Assembly: GCF_000204055.1 (NCBI RefSeq)
Contig: NW_006768815.1
Coordinates: 1 to 64,000 of the forward strand
Direction: 5' to 3'
Length of the DNA: 64,000 bases
Source: Melampsora larici-populina 98AG31
Taxonomy: Eukaryota; Basidiomycota; Pucciniomycetes; Pucciniales; Melampsoraceae
Part shown: positions 1 to 11,171 of the stretch, piece after piece
Position numbering within the stretch: position 1 is the first letter of the stretch
Layout: each line of letters begins with the position of its first letter
Made by a program: the position numbers and the translations under genes
Notes under the pieces: model-generated
Seen by the model: only the letters and a program-made list of their open reading frames with translations
What the model was told of the DNA's origin: nothing
The model's database searches: none

Positions 1-1069
1 TCCTGAGTTTTGATATTCCATAGCAGTTGTAAGCTGTGAATTGAGGGCGTATCAGGGTCGGTGTGTGTCCAAGCAAGGTGTTGTGCGCGCGTAGGTGTGC
101 AGTAGAAATGAAAAATGATAGTTTAGAATTGGATTTCCCTCAAGAAAAGAAGAGGTCAGAATATCGAACTCACCAGACATGGGATAACCTAACGTGGGTA
201 TACTCACAACAAGCTGCGCCGCAGCCTCCGCAGTCACTGCGTTGCGCAGTCACTGCATCAACATGTAAGTGCACCTCCGGGTGTGCAGAGTTGCCTCTTC
301 ACTCCACATGATGTATACACAAGATCAACTCATGTTCAGTCACAAATCCCACTTCCACTGACGTGTACGATCTTGTCATAACTTCCGGTCCAACACAAAC
401 ATCCTCAGGTATATGACCTAAGGATGTTTTTCACTCATAGCCACCTCAAGGATCAAGGATTGATCCGGGTGCGCATGCACCCAGTACGGGGTGCGCCTCT
501 ATACAATGCACGTATCTTCACCCTCACTACGCACCTCTGCTCGCCGATGGCGAGCTTGCCATGGGACTCTTGTTGGCCACTTGTTCAATATGATGACCAG
601 GCCATCACATCTCTTCCTTGCGCATCAGCACGCGTCTCAAGCAGCCATTGGAATGCTTGTCATTCAGCTTGCGGAGTTTCTTATTGAGAGACCATCAGGC
701 TGCTCGCCGATGGCGAGCAGCCGTCACACATGAGTATGACCAGGGATATCCATATGTTAACATGTGTCATTGACAGACGTTGATACTCAAACGAGTTGTT
801 CAATATTTTGACTTTGCAATGCAGAGGGGCATTTTTTGAGGTGCTCGCCATCGGCGAGCACCCCTTCTCTCGCATACTCAGCATTGTCGATTGTAAGACA
901 TCATGATGGAGCAATCTAAGGCAAGTGGCACAAGTCATCATTGTACATCTCTCAGTCAGTTGACACAAATATAATATTCTCATTTGCAAATCATGAATTC
1001 AATTTGTTCATCTACAATATATATAGGCATTTCTATTTCTCTAGGGCACCACTCAATGTATCCATTGAA
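1..1069. other. Intergenic region downstream of gene A
   Basis: I see no convincing gene. The short open frames overlap one another on both strands and show no recognisable domain. The stretch holds three complete copies of the GCTCGCC hairpin (539-555, 702-718, 843-859). It probably includes the 3' UTR of gene A, whose stop codon lies at 1070. Confidence 0.6.
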
Positions 1070-4000
1070 TTACAACTCCACATCTGGATCCTCGCTATCT
1101 GAAGTACACCCATGACCTCCTCCTCCTCGTCCATCGCCAGGACCCTCCTCACTAGATTCTTCTTCCGAACTTTCTTCATTACCGGGTTCCTCCGTCGCTG
1201 CTTTCGCTTTGTCCGCTGCCATTCGAGTTTCGTTGGTATGATGAAGGGTATGCCGCCCATTCTCGTTGACTTCAGGATACATACTGCCGCCACCATCCAC
1301 CGGATTCACTAGCTTTCCTTCAGTAGGTCCCCATAAAGCTCGGAAGGATTGAGTTGCAGGCCCATCCATCAACCACTTCTCCGAATCTTCTAGCTTGACG
1401 TGCGGTTGCACCAACCCATTTAATCCGCGGCTCAATCCAGGTCTCTGCATTTCCATCATCAAGTCCAAGGTGAAAGCTTGAGCGATATTCGTAGGATCGA
1501 ATTTTCGGCTGAAGTACCCAGTTAGTGCAGGCCAATCAATATCATTCCTGAAGTCTCCGTTTTCGGTGATGAATCGTTTGAGAGCCCGGTGCATCAGAGA
1601 GTCAAGTCGGTTCCATGCTCGGCATCCGAATACGTGCTTCTTGTCTTCGACGTTGCGCCATCGACGTTCATGTAGAATTGCTGATAAGTTGATTAGCAAC
1701 GCTGCATCATGTTGAGTCGTATCACGCGTGGTCGGCCAAACGTGGAAAAAAGAGGCAGTTCCGTAGAGAAAAAATAAGGACATGGCCTGAATGGCATCAC
1801 CTCGAAAGCGTGAAAGGTCGTGATTGATGACTTGTGCTATCTTTCTTTCTTCAGCTTTAGTTTTCGCAACAGTCGTTGACGTGTCTGAGCCTTTGAGCCT
1901 CTTGCTGACATTTCTATGCTTCGTGTTAACGAGTTGTCGAAGACAGGTCTGATCTTTCTGAATCGCCTTGAGTTCAGCGATTTCTTGAGCGTTGTTGCCC
2001 GTCTTCTTCCTTCTCATGTTCTTCGAATCTTCACGATTATAACAATCGCTTTTGTACACCAACATTGTCCCCACGAGCACTAAGAAGAATTTGGCTTGTA
2101 GAGCATTAACACTAGCACTGGCGACTCGGTCCCCTCGGGCATTTCCTTCAGGTTTCATTCTCATACTGATTTGATGATATAACCATCCTACAGTCTGAGA
2201 CATAGGAATGAACTTCTCAGGAATCATAAACTCTCCATCGTTCCTGATGATAATATCGTCATGTTGGGTTTCGTATGATATGAGAGCAAGACTATCGGCT
2301 AAAATGTTGTGTAATATCATGCTGCCATTCTTGATGTCACTTTTGAGTTTAGACACTTCGGTCCACGTCGTAGAATCAGACTTGCGGCAGGACATCGCGT
2401 GAAGTGCGCGGAATACTCCGTTCATATCTTTAGTGAACGGGAACATAGAGGATTCCTCGACCAACTCCCAGTTCAGTGATGTCTCGTCGAAGAAGGGATC
2501 AAGCGCGGACAGTTGCATGAGAAGAGGGGCTAGGTGTACGAAGAATACAAGTCAGTATGCTGTCCTGCGTGCTCGCCTTCGGCGAGCAAAGGCAACACTC
2601 TATGATCACTTACCAGTTTGAATGCGTTTTTCCATCAATGCATGATCATCTACTAGGGATTTGATGTACTCAAGATGAGAAGGGAGGTCTGATTCATCAG
2701 GCTTGTCGTCCAGGGATCGTCGATCGAAGGACCACAATTGGATGATGGAGCAGACGTTCGACGTAAGGGCCTCTCCCCAATTGAAGGCGACGTTGATTAA
2801 CTGATCTCTGAAGTTTCGAATTTCTTGCCCCTCGATAGGTGTCATATCCTTGAGAAGACCTGGGAGAAATGTATAGATCATGTTCGTCAGTATGGCAGAT
2901 TCTGATTGCTCGCCAATGGCGAGCGGTGGTTATTCATCCATGATTACTCAGGCCACGAGACTGTACCGCTCGCCGATGGCGAGCGTTGGACCAATGAATA
3001 GGAGTGAAATGAGATTCATGAGCTGATACGTGGACTTACGCGCTAAGTCAGGTTTTGTTCCCTTGCGGAACATTTCGGGTATGATAACCTTCTTCTGCTC
3101 TTCTCCATCTTCCTCATCGTCGTCTTCGACTGGTTTCTTCTTGCCTTTCTTCTGAGGAGGATGAACCACGAGGCCTTCTGCTTCTTTTGAGGTAGATTCG
3201 GGTCTTTGAGGCATGTCTTCTTCAGGGACTTCCGCCGGGGTTTGAGTCTTGCGTCTCTTGGTGGACTTGATCCCAATGTCGGCTCTTCCTTCTTGGTTAC
3301 ACTCCACTGCCTCCTTCTCCTCGAAGTCCTTAGTGTTCATCCGCTTCCTCGGAGCATCATGAGCTATGTGAGTTTCTCCTTGTTAGTTCTTGTGTTCTTG
3401 ATCTCCAGCTTAATCTTTCACTTACCTGTTGCATCACTGGTGCGATTCTTCCGCTTCATCGAGGAACCTTGTGTTTCAAAAAGAATGAGGTTTAGTCAGT
3501 TCAACCTCCTACATATAACATATTTAGACTGGTCTTACCTGATGCTTGCTTGTCACTTTCTTCAGGTACTGTATCAGCTCCATCACGTTGACTCTTCTTG
3601 ACGTTGGTGGTTTCGACGGTTGGCACATATACTGAGGGAACGAAGATGACTTCGGGGTGTTGACTAGTCAGGGTAACCATCAATTCATGCTCAGCTTCAG
3701 CCATGGTCTTCAGAAGCTCGTCGAGGCTGCGTTGTAGAACATATAGCTGTTTGTCGATGGCACCGTTTTCAGCTTTCTTCTCTAACTTCTCAACTCTGCT
3801 TTTCATTATGTTGTACAATTCGCGGACTACGGTGCCATTGGATTAGCATCATCTCAATGTATATGAATCTACATTTGCTGATCGATTCACTTACCTTCTT
3901 CGAACTCTTCTGTAGCTTGCTGGACCTTGACTGATTGCATGGTCTGCGTGGCGGGCTTCTGCGTGGAATTTTCATTCGACATTCATTTGATGTCAGTGTC

Positions 4001-5773
4001 TCATTCTTTTCAATCATTCTTACTGGATCTCTTGACTTACATCTTCCTCTTTCAATCCTTGGCTCGCGTTCCTCTCGTGTTCAACTTGGGTTTGATCCTG
4101 TCATTTAACCATGGTTAGTAAGTCATTTGTCTGCCTCTCATCATAGGCGTTCAGCCTCGTCAGGAATTCATACTCACCTCCTCTCCACTTTCCATGGTCT
4201 CATCCCGGATGGCTGGTTCCTCTTGCGCCTATAGCATTTCGTGAAGTAACACAAGTGATCAGCTTATGTCATCATGTGCATGACTCTTGAATTGAACTCA
4301 CATGGCCCGCCTGTTCCGTCGAATTCGCAGACCCGTCTCCTTCAGTTGTCGTTGCTGGAGCTAGATCTGGTGTATAGGCCTGTTCGGATGTGACGTAAGT
4401 CTCCTGCTGATCTGCGCTCGCCATTGGCGAGGAGTGCTACTTGAGCGCTGCACACTTACATCTTTTCCTGGTTTAGAGATACCGCTAATACCCTTCTTGT
4501 GAGGTTCGATAGGTGCAAACGTGGTCTGCTAAAGGAGGACTCTGGCTCATCAGTAGCTGTATGTCACAAGTGTAGTGCTCGCCGTTGGCGAGCTGAGGTC
4601 AACTTCAACTAACCTCCTGTCCAGATGAAGAGTCTTCTACAATCCTGCGACTTCGTGTATTGTCCTGTGCATTCTGTACGGAGCGGCGTCAGTTTCTTTC
4701 CTGTGAATCTAGGTTCTTGTACTCTTTGTTGTTCATTGGCTAACTCACTTTTTTGTTTGTTGTACCATTACCCGTAATGGTTTCGACATCCTGCGGTGTA
4801 GGGATGAAACATTGTCAGTCGAAGGCGACGAGTGCTCGCCAATGGCGAGCGTCAATAGATACTGAACATCCTTTTGAGCCTGAGGTGAGTCCGCTGCCAG
4901 CTTCCTTCGCCTATTCGATTCGATGACAGTCAGCCTCTCTTCGTCCCTATGTACGTTTGGAGTTGAGGAAAGAGTTACTCACAAGTACCTTCTTTTTTTT
5001 GGCCTGCTTGTCCGAAATGATGGCGGCCTTGAACGTCTACAAATCATTCTATCATAAACATGAACCCTCATTGATTGGTTCATCCGTGTGAACTCACCTT
5101 GGGGATCTTGCTTGGTTCCGAGGCTTGAACGGGGGTCTTCAGCTTAGGATCAACGATAGCAGGTGCCTGCAAACTTCTCGTCAGTCTTGCCTGGGATTGC
5201 TCGCCGTCGGCGAGCAACTGACTACCGCGGATGGAACTCACCTTGCGTGGGGCCATCAAATCATTCACCGGGGCTGCGGCCTTCTTCGAATCAACGTATC
5301 GTCGTGAGTTCCTTCTGATCATTCAGCATACAGTTTGATGTCTACTTACAGCTCTGGGTGTCGCTGGAACGCTGGGAGCAGGGGTGAATGGAGCTGTGGT
5401 TGATCTGTTACGTTCAGACACCTGGTGATAACCATTTAAATCAGCTTGTTTCATTCATCCAATGCTTATATATTGTTCTTCAAAGCTTACCTCGGTGTCT
5501 TTGGAGCTGGAACCTTGCGATTGACGGTTCTTGGCACTGCTTTTGATCTGGTTAAGTTTCATTCGGATGTTAGCTTGTCGTGATCTTAGTCTTTCATTTG
5601 TTACTTCAATCGTAGCTGCTCGCCATCGGCGAGCAGGCGGATCGATGCATTTGTTCAAACGCTGATCGAACATTGGGTGAGTGGAAGGTTCAACTTGATG
5701 GTTGCCAAGTGATGAGGTGGGAAGTGATGTGATTGGTGTAGACTTCTTGTTGGGAGGTACTTACAGGGTTCAT
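1070..5773 (-). CDS. Gene A: multi-exon protein of unknown function, paralogue of gene B
   Basis: The last exon (1070-2529) encodes about 480 aa of a globular domain I do not recognise, ending in an acidic, glycine-rich tail. Earlier exons that join in frame are 2614-2859, 3040-3363, 3426-3467, 3539-3826, 3895-3955, 4041-4097, 4178-4228, 4302-4379, 4460-4525, 4614-4673 and 4749-4790. More micro-exons lie near 4870-4915, 4985-5040, 5100-5165, 5243-5300, 5350-5410 and 5490-5555. Exon 1 would be a 9-nt coding exon starting with ATG at 5773, followed by GTAAGT. Exons from 4041 to 4790 are 42-78 nt, multiples of three and phase 0. The N-terminal two fifths are charged and low-complexity (K/E/S/T/P-rich, with a lysine-rich nuclear-type patch around 3250); a short helical, possibly coiled-coil stretch lies in 3539-3826. 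Homology to gene B is clear at FNWGE, KHVFG-RAW, FTLDL and GPTEG. No catalytic motif was recognised. Confidence 0.75.
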
Positions 5774-6063
5774 CTTTACTGGTTCTTTTTGGTTTGTTAT
5801 CCGGTATTTCGGGTCGGGTCGGGTCGGGTATTGTCGGGTCGGGGTACGGGCGGGGTGTGAACGGGTTTACGCACGGATCTGGTTTAGAAAATCGAAAAAT
5901 CAAAACCTGGACCTGCCTTTCGATCAAAACACAAAGTCCTTATATAGCCTACATTATCATCACGTTAGGTTTCGTGTGCTGCGCGCAGCAGTCACGTGAT
6001 TACTGCGCCACGTGACTGCTGCGCGCAGCAACTGCGCTTACTAGCTCACTATCGTGAGCTAGT
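5774..6063 (-). promoter_or_regulatory. 5' region of gene A: GGGTC repeat, TATA box, CACGTG palindromes
   Basis: Reading on the minus strand, a TATA-like TATATAA lies at 5940-5946. A (GGGTC)n tract on the plus strand (about 5813-5860) would then fall in the 5' UTR or first exon, just ahead of the ATG at 5773. Its four or more GGG runs could form a G-quadruplex on the template strand. Further upstream is a perfect inverted repeat with 22-bp arms (5977-5998 and 6009-6030, 10-nt spacer), each arm holding CACGTG and GCGCGC. A second palindrome follows with arms ACTAGCTCAC and GTGAGCTAGT (6040-6063). Gene B has the same set of elements in the same order. The promoter role is inferred. Confidence 0.55.
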
Positions 6064-6846
6064 TTGGCGCTGTGCTCGCCGTCGGCGAGCATGGCGTCCA
6101 ATCAGTGATTGCATGTTCTGACGCGGTCTGCTGAGGTTTGGCAGATGGTCACGAGTCTTCGTCATGTGCCGGTCACTTATACTGTGGCTGAGCATGTCTT
6201 GTTACCTCCGGCATGTCCACCGCATCCTTCCCTTTGCTCGCCATCGGCGAGCACACCATTTCGGGCCCATCACTCAGGTAGCCATGGCGCGGATCATCTG
6301 TCCATGACGCCTATATTCGAAAGGGCCTGCTCCCGCCATTGGTGTCCGTGTGGTTTGTGCCTAGTCTCATGATGCACCTGCGATGTGGTGTGCCCTTTCT
6401 GGACCTTATAATTGCCACTTGAACAAGCAGTTCATCACCTGTCTGCTGGTGTACTTATTGATGGTTGGCACACTGTTATTTAACATGTCATGTCCTCTGG
6501 AGTTATATGTGCTGCTCCTTGCAAGCCCTGGGTGTTTGTCCACCATCTCATTGGAATAGCTGCGCAGTGGGCTGCTCCGTGCATGTCTGTGCAGTCAATG
6601 AGTATAAACCGGTATATACTCAAAGGATACTCAGGTTTTACTAGTTTGCGGCGGCAAACAGAGGCAATAGTACTGATTATAGTCAACATTACTACCTTGG
6701 TGAGTAAACAGATACTCACTCCTGCGTCCCTGGGTGAGACAGGTATGGTGAATTTTACTGTGTTCCATGGGCCAAGGTCACAGTGGTCTGTATATGTACT
6801 TAGTATCAGGGGTACTGTGAGGGCCATGGGCAACGGGCAAAAAATA
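6064..6846. other. Non-coding spacer between gene A and the helicase relic
   Basis: Two family-A hairpins (6074-6090, 6236-6252) mark the upstream edge of the gene A block. Beyond 6.26 kb I see no hairpin of either family and no convincing reading frame. The short plus-strand frames have no supporting features. Confidence 0.5.
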
Positions 6847-6915
6847 CGTACGCAAAACCAGGAATTGCGTACGATGCGTGCTGTCCCGGAGGGCTACGGG
6901 GCTCCGCCCCGTAGC
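6847..6915. repeat. Two palindromes at the truncated 3' edge of the helicase relic
   Basis: The first palindrome has arms CGTACGCAA (6847-6855) and TTGCGTACG (6865-6873). The second is a perfect hairpin with a 10-bp stem, GCTACGGGGC (6893-6902) and GCCCCGTAGC (6906-6915), around a 3-nt loop TCC. Helicase homology stops at or within a few bases of the second hairpin, so it probably marks an insertion or recombination boundary. Its layout (GC-rich stem, 3-nt loop) resembles hairpin family A, but the stem sequence differs. Confidence 0.75.
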
Positions 6916-8062
6916 TAGGCATTCCAAGGTTTTACCATCCAAAAGCTTGGCATACTCACCTGGAATGCAGTTGGAGGTATTCATGAGTGCATGAGCAAAT
7001 GACCCAGGCCGGGCTTTGGCCATGGGGTAAAACCATACTGAAGCCTGCGCTTCATCACGACCCGCACGGCCAGCCTCTTGAAATGACTTGTTGACCTCAT
7101 CATCTCTTGGCATACCAACCAAGAACACATGGCGGACGTGCTTGTAGTTAATACCAGCACCAAAACCACTGGTTGCCACCATGACACATTTGTCAGTCGA
7201 TTTCCACAACCCAACTTGTTTGCTTCGCTCGTCTTCAGGTATCCGAGAGTTGTACATTGCCACTGGAATGTCCTTGGCCTTGAGTGCATCTGCCATTTCC
7301 CCGCATTTGGCGATATTCTCGATGAAGATGATACTGCGATCCCTAGCGTGAAGAGAGGCCTGGGTGACTTTGGGTGATATCTTTTCGGCAATTGGTTTGA
7401 TGTCATACATGACAGGCTGTAAGGAGAAATGCAGTTCAGGTTGGGCGGTTACTTCACGTTCTTGCACATAATTCCGTATAGAGAATAGGTCTAAAAGATG
7501 TCGCTCGTGACCAAGTTGCATGGTGGCAGTCATGAAGATGAAAGGACACTTGGTTGCTCACAGTTTGGCCACCCCACTAGCATAGGCTCGGAATCTCTCG
7601 TCATCCTTATAGCAGTGTGCTTCGTCAATGATGATACGGTTGATCTTGTCCAATGTCATTAACTCCTTTCGAAACGCCGGTGTTGCCGCCGCATCAGTGG
7701 TAGTGATCACCACTTTGATGCCTTTTGGAATCCTTTCCCCGCCCTTGTAATGTAAGTGAGGGACACCAAGCCTAGCGAATTCGGTAACTGTTTCCTCAAC
7801 TAATGCAACCAATGGTTGGATGATGACAGTTACACCTTGATTTTCGACCAATGGTGGAAGGGTGTAGGCCAGGGACTTGCCGCTCCCAGTGCGAGCCACT
7901 ATGAGATAGTCTTCACGCCTGTCGAATACGCCCTTGACCCAGCGTGCTTGGAAAGGGGTGCGAAATGTTGCCTTTTTGTCCTGTGTATATTTGCAAAGCA
8001 CCTCCATCCATCATCTTCTCTTGTACTGGTGCCACCATATCCGTTTCGAAAACGCTATCAAT
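6916..8062 (-). pseudogene. RecQ-like helicase core, 3' part of an OrsD-helicase gene (decayed)
   Basis: This exon encodes both halves of a superfamily 2 DNA helicase of RecQ type. Visible motifs are I (ARTGSGKSLAY), Ia (IIQPLVALVEE), II (DEAHC), III (MTATM), V (VATSGFGAGINY) and VI (QEAGRAGRD). It follows the exon ending at 8122 through a GTAAGC..CAG intron. Two lesions break it. Near 8005-8012 a tetranucleotide appears twice in tandem, and the frame before it runs into the helicase frame only if one copy is absent. At 7558-7560 an in-frame TGA separates ASGVAKL from ATKCPFIF-MTAT, a segment that is continuous in the family. The 3' end is cut at 6916-6919 beside a hairpin. It is therefore probably non-functional. 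The same architecture is known from fungal telomere-linked helicases; subtelomeric origin is inference. Confidence 0.85.
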
Positions 8063-8121
8063 CTGGAGACAACATGTCAGTCAATAATAGCAGGAAACTT
8101 TTAGCTAGGGAGTGGGCTTAC

Positions 8122-11100
8122 ACCCCAAAACACATGTGCAGCATTGCTAGTAATTCTGTACTTCAACTCTGAGGTTCGATCTACCTCAAAACCACCTGTT
8201 CCACCGTAACGAAAATTAGCTGTTGAACTGTTGTGGCCTCTCTGGCAGTCAAGCATTGCATTCTGCCCACGTAGGGCATTCTCAACTTTGAAGTGGGCAT
8301 CACTGATAGCCACGGACGCTTGTCGCCATTCACGCACCCCAAGGGAGGCCACACCACCCTCGTGGAAGCGGCGCTTGAGAATACTGGTGAAGTCATCAGT
8401 GTCCAGCAACCCTTTGGTGCTGCTAACCCAGAGGTAAGTTGACATCTGAACAGCACGCTCAGGTTCGCCAAGCACCATTAGACCAAAACTGCAAAAACCG
8501 TTTTTCATCATCAATCAGTGGTCAGGCTCATAGTGCAAAACCAGAAACATGAAACTCACACTGCTACAGGCCGTATAAAACTGTTCCAAAAGTGCCAAAG
8601 CTTGCTATGCGCAGGAGGCAGGAAAGTCATCCGAGGCTTGTTTTTACCCGACATATTTCTTTCCTTGTGATACCAAGAGGTGATAGCAAAAACATTATGT
8701 CGCACAAACAAACTACGTGGTGCTACTCGAGTGTTGATCAACAAGGTTCCACTTTCTTCTGTACCTCGGATGGGCTGACCGGATGCCACATGATACAAGA
8801 AGTAAAATCGCTCCATCATCCTATCAACCTTCTTTAACCAACTCATCCAAGCAGCATCGTTCCAGATAGACATGTCAGTGGCGGTAATGTCTGTGTCGAG
8901 TTTGTCAGACCATGCCTTGTTGAATAATCCATGCAGATCATTTTTGGTAGCCCATTCTTTGAGCAGGTGTAGAGAATACTTCTTGTGAGTCATGTCGGAG
9001 TTGGTGAGGTAGTTTGCCCCAGGTCTTGTATCGTCTGGCCGATCACAGTATAAAGCTAGGTCAAACTCAGGAAGCTTGCATCCCTTGACGATATCGTGGA
9101 AGTCGACTTCGGCCATCTTGTCTTGCAGCTTGATACAAGAGCGAACACCAGAAATGGTGATTGTTTTGTTGTTGATCTGCAGGGTCTCTTGATGGATGTC
9201 AGCCCAGTGAGTTGAATCAGGCATGGTTTCTGACATGTGCACCGAAGTGGCCAGGTGCATCAGCTGACGTAGGATGTTAAAAGGGGCAGATGCACCCTTG
9301 TACAAAAACTTGAACTTTCGAAAGTCGTCCTTCCCCGGAGAGTCAGGGTCCTCGTCAGGATTGAATGCAGGTTGTTCCGCAGCTTGCTGAAGAAACTGTT
9401 CTGCAAAGGCAAGCCGGACCCCATACTGAATAGCCGCTATTTGACGTGTGAAGTCGTCTGGCTGGCCATATGATTCATCCTTCTTCAACAAGGAGCGCGC
9501 CACAAATTGACAGGCCGGAAGCCAGTATTGACAGTCGGCAGCACTGCAGTACATTTGGAATAATGAGCATAGCAAGGCTGAGACTTGTGAGCAAATGGGA
9601 TTGTCCAAAGTTGCAGGAGCACGTTCTTCATCCTCGGCAGCTGAGTCGGCAGGGAGGACTGCACTGACAGAATGATGTAGCGCCCTTAGTTGATTTTTTT
9701 GAACGGTGTATAGGCGGGTGTTGGTGTCAGTTGGTCGAAGTGTCTCGTCAATCAGATAACACATAAAGCGCGCTATAGTTGTTGCATATTTTGTGACAGT
9801 GGACATCTCCTGCAGAGGCATCAATCCTTTGTTGTCCTCCACATCACTGAGAACAAATTGCTCATGTGAGTAAGTTTGCAAGATATAAACTGATCAACTG
9901 AGGCTTACCTAGTCTCCGCTGTGCAGTGTCTCTTCAGAAGCTGGCCGGTTTTGTGAAGCCGTTTCATTGTTGCATTGATCCACAGACTGATGTAAGGTGC
10001 CATTGCTAGTACATACTTATCTGTGTCTGAGGGGATCATGAGGTCCTTGATTGTATGACCACTTTCAACGAGTCCACTGATGTAATCGTGGATACCGGAA
10101 ACATACAACCAGTTGGCCATTTCTTTGACATTTGTTGGATCGGGAACGAGTTGAGAGTCTGCAACGTGTTGTTTCAGTTTCTCTAGCAGACGGTCCACCG
10201 TGTCAGAATGCTGTGGGGCCTCTTCGTGGTCGACCTCCATGGTGTCCACGGATTGGTTTACGAGGTGTGGACGCCGGATGTAAGACAGAACAGGGAAGAA
10301 ATGAGTACGATTATGGCTGTACAAGGTCTGACATTTGTTGTCATGAGTGTGCTGTGATGGAGAGATGCCTGGAAAAGGAAACCACCAGATGAGTTGATGA
10401 ACATACCACTGGACCAAGTGAACTGACCAGGATGATCAACACTGAAGTGATTCTTAACAGTTTTTTCACAGGGCCAACACCGGTCGCACAGGTCACATCG
10501 GATACCGTCGTAGATGATCAGTGCCTCAAGAGGCTCGCAGGGCTTTCCTTCTATGTAGTCCAAAGGTAAGGGGCCTTGATTAACCTCTTCCACATAGCTG
10601 CTCAAGTCTGCCAAGACCTCAGATCTCTTCAACGACATTGTTCCGATATGTTTGCCCACATGAGACGAAATTTCGGTTGGGGGGATACCCTTGTGGCATT
10701 TGACGCATATGAGAATATGGCAGCGCTTGTTCCACACCAGGCCATACTTCAATAGAGTGTCGTCACCTGCAAGAGGACATCAGTGTGTTTCGATGGCCCA
10801 CAGAGATATGGCTTACATTGAATCTCCAATCCCTCCGGCACCACTGTATTGAGAGATTCGACCGCGGACACAGGTGTAACGTCCTGAACCTCATTATACT
10901 TGCAAGTCTTGACGTGCTTTATCATGTACCTCGCATTCTGATGATTGTATTTGCAACTACCCAAAGGACACCAAAACTTCTCATCATTCTTACGAGTCAC
11001 CTTTAGTGATTCTTGATGCATAGTCGTCACAGAGACATCTTTTTGATGCATGATCCTACGATGTTCAGTGAGCTGAGAGGTTTCTTTGAAAGTGACCTCA

Positions 11101-11171
11101 CAAGCCACACAGCTGTGGACAGCTACTGATTGTGCTACATTGGCCACATCCACTGTGTCTGTAACATCCAT
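8122..11171 (-). pseudogene. N-terminal part of the OrsD-helicase gene: C2H2 fingers, OrsD domain, central region
   Basis: Five exons join in frame: 10817-11171, 10407-10766, 9909-10368, 8560-9846 and 8122-8488. The first opens with ATG at 11171 and has a C2H2 finger (C-x2-C-x12-H-x4-H, about residues 20-42) and a second Cys/His cluster ending HVKTC. The second encodes an OrsD (DUF3505)-like zinc-binding domain, with ICVKC, a spaced H-x3-H, and RCDLCDRC followed by H-x4-H. The central 550 or so residues (exons 8560-9846 and 8122-8488) correspond to the conserved but uncharacterised middle of these proteins, including EWRQASVAISDAHF and GHNSSTANFRYG. No lesion is seen in these exons, so the gene may have died recently through its 3' half. 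OrsD with a RecQ helicase is an established fungal combination. Confidence 0.8.

Larger units (their letters stand above)
539..6252. repeat. Hairpin family A: GCTCGCC-NNN-GGCGAGC, 13 copies
   Basis: A 17-bp inverted repeat with a 7-bp stem and a 3-nt loop recurs at 539-555, 702-718, 843-859, 2571-2587, 2908-2924, 2968-2984, 4416-4432, 4577-4593, 4834-4850, 5199-5215, 5618-5634, 6074-6090 and 6236-6252. The loops in order are GAT, GAT, ATC, TTC, AAT, GAT, ATT, GTT, AAT, GTC, ATC, GTC and ATC. The stem is perfect in 12 copies; the copy at 4416 has one changed base at its right end. Many copies are flanked by T on the left and A on the right. Eight copies fall in introns of gene A and the rest in its flanks; none lies in a coding exon. 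None is found beyond 6.3 kb. The function is unknown. Confidence 0.95.

Noticed and set aside
5813..5860. Telomeric repeat tract
   Set aside because: The unit is GGGTC, not TTAGGG, with only a handful of copies, and it occurs at the same place in both paralogous genes.
539..6252. CRISPR-like array of GCTCGCC repeats
   Set aside because: Spacing is irregular (43 bp to more than 1.5 kb), the repeats are short hairpins, no spacers of constant length exist, and the genome is eukaryotic.
8122..8488. Tyrosine recombinase active site in the helicase middle region (GHNSSTANFRYG resembling H-x-x-R..Y)
   Set aside because: The match is too short, and no other recombinase landmark is visible. I therefore found no captain-type recombinase and do not call the block a Starship-like element.
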